DNA from: CAYVXT01 sp964455485
Lineage (GTDB): Bacteria; Patescibacteriota; Minisyncoccia; Phycocordibacterales; WO2-35-19
Reading direction: 5' to 3'
Assembly (NCBI GenBank): GCA_964455485.1
Contig: CAYVXT010000014.1
Coordinates: 1 to 6,669, forward strand
Length of the DNA: 6,669 nucleotides
Shown here: positions 1 to 6,206 of the stretch, piece by piece
Position numbering within the stretch: the stretch's first letter is position 1
Layout: the number at the start of each line of letters is the position of its first letter
Program-made: the position numbers and the translations under genes
Notes under the pieces: generated by a model
Told to the model about the DNA's origin: nothing
Databases searched by the model: none
Seen by the model: the letters and a program-made list of their open reading frames with translations, nothing else

Positions 1-79
1 GTTCCAAGTTTGTTTGTTCATTCATTTTTTCCTGTCTGCGCAACTCCTTACGCTCCCTTTTTGTTAGATTTTTTTCCAT
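1..79 (-). CDS. N-terminal fragment of an unidentified highly charged protein (cut by window edge)
   Basis: An ATG at 79 opens a frame that stays open for 26 codons to the left edge. The visible residues begin MEKNLTKRERKELRRQEK and are rich in Lys, Arg, Glu and Gln, so they would form a charged, probably helical N-terminus. It starts 37 bases after the uppP stop on the same strand, which suggests it continues the same gene block. No Shine-Dalgarno motif is visible before the ATG, but that is also true of most genes here. A short basic stretch like this often precedes a first membrane helix in small anchored proteins, but no helix is visible, so the function cannot be named. The support is codon-like content, strand and spacing only; a chance open frame of this length is possible. 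Confidence 0.6.
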   Translation of the reverse strand, partial: MEKNLTKRERKELRRQEKMNEQTNLE

Positions 80-116
80 AGTTGATTGTTAAAATAATAA
101 ATATTGTGACCTATAA

Positions 117-896
117 TCATGTCGGTTTCAAAAAGAAAACCAGGAAAAACAACAGTGCTATCGCTACCCTGTAAACTCCAAAGACAGTGAAAGACTTTTT
201 TCTGATATAAGCTAACAAAAATTTGATACTAAATAAAGCTGTGAAAAATGAAGTTATAAACCCAACAGTCAGAAAGCCAATCTGATCTATAGAGAAACTA
301 CCTGCAGTTTTATATAAATCTAACAAGGTTGCCGCTAGCATGGTAGGAATAGCAAGTAAAAAAGAAAATTCAACGATTGCCTTTCTGTTGAGTCCAAGCA
401 ATAAACCTCCTATGATGGTTGATGCTGATCGCGAAACTCCAGGAACGACCGCAAGCGCCTGAAACAAGCCAATTGTAAAGCAGTCTTTGTAAGGAATATC
501 TGTGATGACATCTGAGGCATCGTTTTTTGAGTGAAACATCTTTTCGAATACTATAATGATCACACCACCCAACATTAATGCTGCTAAGACGACGCTCACA
601 TTGCCCATCAGGTATGTTTTGATAAGCTTATAGAGCAAAATGCCTATAATGCCCGTTGGTATAAAGGCAATTACCAAGCGTTTAATAACTTCCCACTGTA
701 AAAAAGATTTCCAGTACAAAAAGACAACCGATAAAATCGCACCTAGCTGAATGATAATTTCGAAGCTTTTTACATATTCCGTATCGGCTATATTCAAAAT
801 TTTTGACGCAAGTATAAGATGAGCTGTCGATGATACGGGAAGAAACTCAGTAAAGCCCTCAATAATGCCTAAAATGAATGCATTTATTATATCCAT
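117..896 (-). CDS. uppP: Undecaprenyl-diphosphatase (UppP/BacA family)
   Basis: Integral membrane phosphatase that converts undecaprenyl diphosphate to undecaprenyl phosphate, recycling the lipid carrier for peptidoglycan and other surface polymers; raised activity gives bacitracin resistance in known bacteria. The 259 residues are close to the usual 265-275. The first signature is at residues 13-26 (EGFTEFLPVSSTAH), with the two glutamates E13 and E17 and H26. The second is at 152-160 (PGVSRSAST), with the family arginine at R156. The rest is a run of hydrophobic helices, as in the family. The start MDIINAFILGIIEG aligns with the normal N-terminus. It begins 4 bases after the stop of the metal ATPase gene, so the two are probably co-transcribed; an AGGA overlapping that stop lies only 2 bases before the ATG, too close for a standard ribosome site. 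The family call is very secure; why it sits behind metal genes is not evident. Confidence 0.97.
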   Translation of the reverse strand: MDIINAFILGIIEGFTEFLPVSSTAHLILASKILNIADTEYVKSFEIIIQLGAILSVVFLYWKSFLQWEVIKRLVIAFIPTGIIGILLYKLIKTYLMGNVSVVLAALMLGGVIIIVFEKMFHSKNDASDVITDIPYKDCFTIGLFQALAVVPGVSRSASTIIGGLLLGLNRKAIVEFSFLLAIPTMLAATLLDLYKTAGSFSIDQIGFLTVGFITSFFTALFSIKFLLAYIRKKSFTVFGVYRVAIALLFFLVFFLKPT

Positions 897-900
897 AATC

Positions 901-2823
901 CTAGGCTTTACTGAATTTAAATAGTCTCAAGCTGTTCAGGATTACCAAAATCGCCATTCCTGAATCAGCGCCAATAGCATATTCAAGGTGAGTAAATCCA
1001 AAGACGGCAAGGGATAGAAATACTGCTTTCACACCAAGCGATGCAATGATGTTTTGTTTTATTGTTTTAAGCGTTTCTCTTCCAAGTCTGATAGCATAAG
1101 GTATATTTTTTATATTGTTGTTCATCAAAGCCACATCTGAAGATTCAATCGCAACATCTGATCCACCTGCACCCATTGCAATGCCAATACTGGCCGTCAC
1201 AAGTGAAGGGGCATCATTTACGCCATCTCCAACCATGGCCACAGTCTGAAATTTATCTTTGAGTTCAACAATCTTTTTAACTTTTTCATCAGGCAGCAGG
1301 GAAGCATAGATATCCGTGATGCCAAGAAGATTGCCAACATACTGTCCAGTATGAATATTGTCGCCAGTCAGCAGTGCCGTTTCAACATTTAATTGTTTCA
1401 ATTCTACAATAGTTTCTTTTGATTCTGCACGGATTGTATCGGAAATAGCAAGTAGCCCCGCGAGCTTATCGCCTTCACCTATAAGCACAACGGTTTTCCC
1501 TTCCTTTTCAAGTTTTTCAACTTTGCCGATGACTTCTTTTGTAGAAATATTGTGAGCACTTAATAACTTCAGATTGCCGATGCAGTGTTCAAGGTTATTG
1601 CAAACCAAGCAGGTTGCTTTACTGCCTTTCCCAGTAACGTTTTCGTACTTCTCCATCGCATGCGGAGTGACACCTTTTTCTTGAACAAAATCAAGAATAC
1701 TTTTTGATAGAGGATGGGAGGAGAAGTTTTCTATACCCGCGGCATCGGCAAGCACTTCTTCCTCAGAAAATCCGTTGAAGGTTAAGACATCGGTCACTTT
1801 TGGTTCGCCATACGTAAGAGTTTTGGTTTTATCAAAAGCTACAGCTTTAACTTTTCCTAACAGCTCTAAATATTTACCACCTTTAATGAGAACACCATGT
1901 CGAGAAGCTCCGCCAATGGCAGATGCAATTGAAACTGGGGTGGAAATCACCAGCGCACACGGACAGGCGATAACAAGAAGCACTAAAGCTCGATAGAGCC
2001 AGTCACCCGAAGCTCCGCCAAAAAACAGTGGCGGAACGACAGCGACTAGAAGTGCGGTCACCACTACAGCAGGAGTATAATATTTTGCAAATGCATCGAT
2101 AAATTCTTGTGCTGGAGCTCGCGACCTTTGAGCTTTATCAATTAACTCAACAATTTTTGCAAAGGTAGAATTTTTGCTTTCTTTCGTTACCTTAATTTCT
2201 AAATAACCATTGAGATTAATTGTTCCAGCGAATACATTGTCCTCAAGCCGTTTGTCAACAGGAACGGATTCTCCTGTGATGGTCGCCTCGTCCACGCTGG
2301 AGTTGCCTTTTATAACTTTTCCATCAAGAGGAATGAGGTCTCCAGGGCGGACTATCACAACATCACCTACCTTGACCTGATCTATTTCAATCTGTTTACC
2401 ACTCAACAAAATTGCTACTTTGGGCGATTTTTTAATCAAAGTTTCAAGAGCTTTTTTTGACCGCTCAATTCCAAAGTCTTCAAAAAACTCGGCAAGCATG
2501 AAAAAGAATATAACTGCCGCAGCCTCAGCATACTGACCAATGTAAAGTGCGCCGATAGCGGCAATTGCCACTAAAAAATTAATATTAAGAAAACGCTGTT
2601 TTACAAGCCCTTTAAACGCAGACCGAATCAAAAACATTCCGCCCGAAAGTACCGATAGTAGGTACAGTGCAGTAATAATTTTTGCGTCGAGCGCAGCAAA
2701 ATTTCCAAGGTAAGCTATTGCTAGAAAGAACCCACTAACAACGGTGAGGTTTCGTTTTGTAAAAAAAGTATTTTTCTTATCTTCTATGCAATCTGTACAA
2801 CTAGGACTTTCGTTTTTTATCAT
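901..2823 (-). CDS. Heavy-metal-translocating P1B-type ATPase, Zn/Cd/Pb-like, variant DKTKTLT motif
   Basis: ATP-driven membrane pump that exports soft or transition metal ions from the cytoplasm. In order, the 640-residue protein has an N-terminal C9-T-D-C12, membrane helices from about residue 27, the actuator TGES at 183-186, the ion-path CPC at 287-289, the phosphorylated D331, the HP motif at 370-371, GKG at 398-400, TGDN at 486-489 and GDGVNDAP at 532-539. Late helices carry K599 and D620 (ADSG), and E112 lies in an early helix. In the ZntA/CadA family these positions mark the Zn/Cd/Pb group, as does the stretch SRAPAQEFIDAFAKYYTP. The CopA signatures (YN and MxxS in the last helices) are absent. 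It is shorter than ZntA or CadA (about 730) because the N-terminal HMA domain is missing. Oddities are Lys334 in place of Gly in the phosphorylation motif and a C405-x-x-C408 with H413-C414 in the nucleotide-binding domain. It lies 21 bases after the multicopper oxidase gene. Family call secure; metal specificity inferred. Confidence 0.95.
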   Translation of the reverse strand: MIKNESPSCTDCIEDKKNTFFTKRNLTVVSGFFLAIAYLGNFAALDAKIITALYLLSVLSGGMFLIRSAFKGLVKQRFLNINFLVAIAAIGALYIGQYAEAAAVIFFFMLAEFFEDFGIERSKKALETLIKKSPKVAILLSGKQIEIDQVKVGDVVIVRPGDLIPLDGKVIKGNSSVDEATITGESVPVDKRLEDNVFAGTINLNGYLEIKVTKESKNSTFAKIVELIDKAQRSRAPAQEFIDAFAKYYTPAVVVTALLVAVVPPLFFGGASGDWLYRALVLLVIACPCALVISTPVSIASAIGGASRHGVLIKGGKYLELLGKVKAVAFDKTKTLTYGEPKVTDVLTFNGFSEEEVLADAAGIENFSSHPLSKSILDFVQEKGVTPHAMEKYENVTGKGSKATCLVCNNLEHCIGNLKLLSAHNISTKEVIGKVEKLEKEGKTVVLIGEGDKLAGLLAISDTIRAESKETIVELKQLNVETALLTGDNIHTGQYVGNLLGITDIYASLLPDEKVKKIVELKDKFQTVAMVGDGVNDAPSLVTASIGIAMGAGGSDVAIESSDVALMNNNIKNIPYAIRLGRETLKTIKQNIIASLGVKAVFLSLAVFGFTHLEYAIGADSGMAILVILNSLRLFKFSKA

Positions 2824-2844
2824 AATTAGATTAGTAAATTTATT

Positions 2845-4440
2845 TTATGGTTTAACTGTAAATCCTAACATCATCCCAGCCTCAAGGTGCTCCGCAATGT
2901 GGCAATGTGCCATCCATTCACCAGGATTTGACATCTCAACTAAAATTTCCATTGTAGAGCCCTTTGGAATTAAAACGGTATCCTTCCACACCATGTTCTC
3001 ATTTTTTTTGCCGTCTTGGTTCAGTACTAGAAATCTCTGACCGTGGATATGGAAAGGGTGCTGCATCGGATGCATTGATTTTGGATCATTAAAGATTTTG
3101 ATTTTCACCCTATCTCCGACCTTAAACTTCCAGTCAATGTCCATATCCTTTTTTCCCGTATCTTCATCCACTAAATTCCACTCTAATGACTCTGTAGTGG
3201 AGTTTTGATTCATCATAGCCATATCATCTTCCCATTCGATTGGATCAGCATCATTCATTGCCATCATGGAGTTATTCATCATATTTCCACCATGCATCAT
3301 ATGCTGCCCCTCACCACCACCCATTGCAGACTTCATTGTAAGAGATAACTTCAGATTTTTATCTGCTGGCCTGTCGAAGTCCTTCCTAAATGAGTCAATA
3401 TCCGAAATGACATCATTGTTAATACGAAGGCTCATGAAATCATTGCCAAACTGTTGCTTGGCTGGTTCCTCAGATACATTAATTACACCCAACATATATT
3501 TATTTTTTGGTGTTGAATGCATCAAGTTATACGAACCAGCTTTTGAAAAATAAACATCCAACACCGATCTTTCTGAGGGGGCAATTACAACATTTTCAAC
3601 AAAAACTTCCTTTTCATACTTTCCATTATCTCCTCCAACCAGCTTCATTTGAGCACCAGGTATAGAAAAATTAAATGTTCTGGTGTTTGCGGCATTTGTT
3701 AAAAACAGCCTCACAACCTCTCCTCGTTTAACATTCAAATTATAATTATTTTCTCCATTTATAAGCATGGTATTTCCAAACCTACCCATCAACGCATGAT
3801 CTGTAGTAGATTTATCAAAATTTGCAATTCCATTTTCATTCAGCAAAATATCATCTAAAAATATCGGCAACTCACGATTTGCAGGAGCCCAATAATCATC
3901 ATTACTTGCAACTACCCAATAGTTTCCATATAACCCCATTTCTTGCGCATAGTCTTCGCGCATATGAGGGTGATACCAATATATGCCCGCATCTGGCAAC
4001 TTTATCTTGTATGAAAAAGATTCACCGACTCCAATTGGTTTTTGGGTCATGTCAGGCACACCATCAAATTGATTATCTAATCTAATCCCATGTGAATGGA
4101 CAGTGGTTTCGACATCTGTTTTATTTGTAAAATTGATAGTGATCTCAGCACCTTGGGGGATTTTTAAGATTGGGGCTGGCACTGAACCATTATATGCAAG
4201 CATTTTTATTTCTTTCCCATTTATTTCTTTTTTTACAAAACTTGCCACCATGTCATATTCGGCACCATTATCAAGTTCAATGACCATGGGTTGCTGTGCG
4301 TCAGGCAAACTATTCACTTCATTGGACTGCGGATATTTTTGCTCACTAAGCGTAGACGTTTGGTTTGATGCTGAATAAATCCAAAACACAACCCCAATGG
4401 CCGCCAATGTTACGCCTAAAATAATTAAATTTTTTTTCAT
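2845..4440 (-). CDS. Exported multicopper oxidase, CueO/CopA-like, with Met-rich insert
   Basis: Three-cupredoxin-domain oxidase that passes electrons from a type 1 copper to a trinuclear copper centre, reducing O2 to water; relatives such as CueO oxidise Cu(I) to less toxic Cu(II). All four ligand segments are present: H115-S-H117, H157-P-H159, HPFHIH at 461-466 and HCHIAEH at 512-518 followed by M523. This supplies the type 1 site (H461, C513, H518, M523) and eight trinuclear-site histidines. Residues 1-24 are Lys-Lys-Asn followed by a hydrophobic helix, a Sec-type signal or membrane anchor, without a twin-arginine motif or lipobox. Residues 369-410, before the third domain, hold 12 Met plus H380 and H383, like the Met-rich Cu(I)-binding insert of CueO. 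The gene starts 2 bases after the stop of the GCAACGS membrane protein, so the two are surely co-transcribed. A laccase or nitrite-reductase-like alternative is less likely given length and motifs. Copper as true substrate is inferred. Confidence 0.95.
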   Translation of the reverse strand: MKKNLIILGVTLAAIGVVFWIYSASNQTSTLSEQKYPQSNEVNSLPDAQQPMVIELDNGAEYDMVASFVKKEINGKEIKMLAYNGSVPAPILKIPQGAEITINFTNKTDVETTVHSHGIRLDNQFDGVPDMTQKPIGVGESFSYKIKLPDAGIYWYHPHMREDYAQEMGLYGNYWVVASNDDYWAPANRELPIFLDDILLNENGIANFDKSTTDHALMGRFGNTMLINGENNYNLNVKRGEVVRLFLTNAANTRTFNFSIPGAQMKLVGGDNGKYEKEVFVENVVIAPSERSVLDVYFSKAGSYNLMHSTPKNKYMLGVINVSEEPAKQQFGNDFMSLRINNDVISDIDSFRKDFDRPADKNLKLSLTMKSAMGGGEGQHMMHGGNMMNNSMMAMNDADPIEWEDDMAMMNQNSTTESLEWNLVDEDTGKKDMDIDWKFKVGDRVKIKIFNDPKSMHPMQHPFHIHGQRFLVLNQDGKKNENMVWKDTVLIPKGSTMEILVEMSNPGEWMAHCHIAEHLEAGMMLGFTVKP

Positions 4441-4442
4441 AA

Positions 4443-4991
4443 CTAATGTTGATTTATTTTACATAAAATGGGCTTATTGATTTCTTTACAATTGATGTAT
4501 ATAGATATACCCAACACAAAAATTCCTACCAATCCAAATTCACTTCCGCCAAACGGCAACGCAGCAGCCAGTCCATTTAATCCAATAATCGGTAATGACA
4601 TAAGCAACACAGATCCGCAAGCAGCACAGCCAATACCAAACACTCCACTTAGAAGACCAAATAATCCCGTACCTATAACCTTTGTTTTAACGGTTCTTCT
4701 TTTTATGCTATAGACCGTCATTGCAAAACTAACTCCAAACATTATTGCTATCACTACTAAATTGATGGCGGAAAATAAACTAAAGTTCGTCGAGATTGAA
4801 TTCAGGAGTGATAAAATAAAAGATAATTTTTTTGATAAATCAACTGATGACAACAAAACTGACCATATGAGTTTTAAGTTCGGTAACCAAATCGAAAAAA
4901 CAATAATAATCAAGCTGGTCAATAAGGCCATGACGACATAACTCTTTTTACTGAATACTTCCCGTAGCGCCTGTGTTATTTTATTTATCAT
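4443..4991 (-). CDS. Small four-helix membrane protein with intramembrane GCAACGS motif, function unknown
   Basis: I do not recognise a named family. The chosen start (MINKITQALREV) overlaps the last 11 bases of the DsbA-like gene and gives 182 residues; the frame is open further upstream to an ATG at 5120, but that would force a 140-base overlap with the thioredoxin domain. Hydrophobic segments lie at about 18-36, 73-95, 105-133 and 152-167. The basic N-terminus and the KRRTVKTK loop at 98-105 suggest both are cytoplasmic, leaving a 35-residue outer loop between helices 1 and 2. The third helix holds G121-C122-A-A-C125-G-S, a CxxC inside or near the outer half of the membrane, followed by a Gly/Ala-rich stretch (LNGLAAALPFGGSEFG). 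A second cysteine pair, C168 and C177, and H182 are in the C-terminal tail. Overlap with the DsbA-like gene and the 2-base gap to the oxidase imply a linked role: electron transfer to or from the DsbA-like protein, or metal passage. Both are inference. Confidence 0.85.
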   Translation of the reverse strand: MINKITQALREVFSKKSYVVMALLTSLIIIVFSIWLPNLKLIWSVLLSSVDLSKKLSFILSLLNSISTNFSLFSAINLVVIAIMFGVSFAMTVYSIKRRTVKTKVIGTGLFGLLSGVFGIGCAACGSVLLMSLPIIGLNGLAAALPFGGSEFGLVGIFVLGISIYINCKEINKPILCKINQH

Positions 4992-5763
4992 CAGATATGG
5001 CGATATCAATAAGTTGTTTAATTGACTCAGCAGGCTGTGCACCTGATAATTCATATTTTTTACCATTAGGAGCAACGACAATACTCCAAGGAGTCCCGTT
5101 ACCACCAGTTTCTGTAGCATTCTTCAGATGTTCGGCAACCTTATTGGCAAATTTTCCTGATGATAAACACTCATTAAATTTTTTGGTGTCCAGTCCAACA
5201 TACTTCGCAATTATTGGAAGTTCAGCTGGATCAAGTCCATTATTTGCTGGCGTTACCTCCATTAGCCGATCGAGATATGCCCAAAACTTATCGTTGCCTC
5301 CAAGCTCAGCAGCACACTCCGTGGCTTCAGCTTCCTTACGAGCTTTTGAATGAAGTGAATCTAAAGGAAAGTGCCTATAGACCCATGCAACCTTGCCTTC
5401 TTTCCCATAGGTGTTTATGACATCCTGCATCGTCGTGTGAAAGCGCTTGCAAAACGGACATTCGGTATCAGAGTATTCTACAATTTTGACTGGAGCATTT
5501 GCGTCACCACGAATATGATCATTTTCAGTCACTGGAGTCATTTTATCTAAAGAAGCGCTGGTTCTAGGCTGGTTGTCTTGTTGGGCTTGTTGACCCTGAA
5601 CTTGCTTTTGAACATAATTTTCAATTCCTTGAGTAATCTTTTTCTCTAGCTCAGTGTCATTTGTAGAATTTCTAAATTGAAATCCAACAAAAACTAGCGA
5701 CCCAGAAACTATAACTGCGGAAAAAACAACAGCTATGATTAATGGTGAAATTTTTTGAGACAT
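4981..5763 (-). CDS. Membrane-anchored DsbA-family thiol-disulfide oxidoreductase
   Basis: Thioredoxin-fold protein of the DsbA/Thioredoxin_4 type that makes, breaks or rearranges disulfides outside the cytoplasmic membrane. Residues 8-28 form a single hydrophobic anchor or uncleaved signal, followed by a polar Gln-rich linker (about 33-75). The catalytic domain starts near residue 80; GDANAPVKIVEYSDTECPFC carries the active site C102-P-F-C105, and the cis-proline loop is G-T-P225-W. The helical insert lies between them. A second cysteine pair, C150 (ECAAE) and C199 (NECLSSGK), recurs in many relatives of this type as far as I recall and may form a structural disulfide. The length of 260 is usual for anchored forms. 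It starts 33 bases after the cupredoxin gene and its stop overlaps the start of the GCAACGS protein. Likely clients here are the Cys-containing cupredoxin and other exported proteins; whether it acts mainly as oxidase or isomerase cannot be seen from sequence. Confidence 0.95.
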   Translation of the reverse strand: MSQKISPLIIAVVFSAVIVSGSLVFVGFQFRNSTNDTELEKKITQGIENYVQKQVQGQQAQQDNQPRTSASLDKMTPVTENDHIRGDANAPVKIVEYSDTECPFCKRFHTTMQDVINTYGKEGKVAWVYRHFPLDSLHSKARKEAEATECAAELGGNDKFWAYLDRLMEVTPANNGLDPAELPIIAKYVGLDTKKFNECLSSGKFANKVAEHLKNATETGGNGTPWSIVVAPNGKKYELSGAQPAESIKQLIDIAISDDK

Positions 5764-5796
5764 AGTTAAATATTAGATAATAAATTTATAAAGCTT

Positions 5797-6201
5797 CTAA
5801 GATTCAAAATTAATCGTTGCTCGATACATTCCCATACTACACAAAATTTCAATGGAATCTTTTGCCTGTGCAGCAGAAATCTTTACCTCGGTTGATCCTG
5901 TTGGTGGCAAATTAGTTCTGTAGTTCAATGCGGGTATTGAAATAGAGGACGAACAGTCGTATGTACCTTTCGTTTCAAATTCCAGCACCGTATCTTTGTT
6001 TGCCACAGCATTGATTTGGCTTGGAGTATATCCTCCACGAGCAAGAATTTTAATGCGTTGCTGGTTCCCTTGTTGGGCAACTGTATTTACATTCGTATCA
6101 GCAGTCTTATTTTGGCTATCTGAGTTATTTCCACTAACCAGAACCCAAACGATTCCGAGTCCAAGTAATACGCTCACGGCAATTAATGTATTTTTTGACA
6201 T
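5797..6201 (-). CDS. Membrane-anchored cupredoxin-like domain protein with Cys/Met site, no histidine
   Basis: A 134-residue exported protein: hydrophobic anchor or signal at about 5-22, a polar linker (24-47), then a beta-rich domain from residue 48 to the end. The pattern GGYTP, then TYDC83, LPPTGSTEV and C121-S-M-G-M125-Y matches the cupredoxin-like domain that in other bacteria is fused behind TauE/UreH-type membrane proteins, where a similar Cys and C-x-M-G-M are found (recalled, not searched). Classical blue-copper sites use two His, one Cys and one Met; this protein contains no His, so C83, C121, M123 and M125 are the plausible ligands, which suits Cu(I). It begins 5 bases after the stop of the TauE-like gene, consistent with a split form of that fusion. 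Expected role: holding or passing copper on the outer face of the membrane. The fold call is good; copper binding is inferred. Confidence 0.88.
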   Translation of the reverse strand: MSKNTLIAVSVLLGLGIVWVLVSGNNSDSQNKTADTNVNTVAQQGNQQRIKILARGGYTPSQINAVANKDTVLEFETKGTYDCSSSISIPALNYRTNLPPTGSTEVKISAAQAKDSIEILCSMGMYRATINFES

Positions 6202-6206
6202 ATGGT

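Noticed and set aside
80..116. Terminator or promoter between uppP and the left-edge gene
   Set aside because: No stem-loop with a following T-run is seen, and AT-rich hexamers there do not form a properly spaced pair.
901..2823. Annotation of the ATPase as a copper exporter CopA because of the neighbours
   Set aside because: The late-helix CopA signatures are missing and K599/D620 fit the Zn/Cd/Pb group; the neighbours alone are not enough.
3822..4378. Plus-strand open frames opposite the multicopper oxidase
   Set aside because: They lie antisense to a gene with full catalytic motifs, show no recognisable domains, and are low-complexity shadows. The same holds for the other plus-strand frames across the window.
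4992..5120. Longer N-terminus (43 more residues) for the GCAACGS membrane protein
   Set aside because: It would overlap the conserved cis-Pro region of the DsbA-like gene by 140 bases. The ATG at 4991, overlapping the stop by 11 bases, gives a normal coupled start and a basic N-terminus before the first helix.
5777..5807. Possible promoter before the DsbA-like gene: TTGAAT, 19 bases, TATTAT on the minus strand
   Set aside because: Spacing is longer than optimal, the region is so AT-rich that such matches are expected, and transcription would start only a few bases before the ATG. Not strong enough to annotate.
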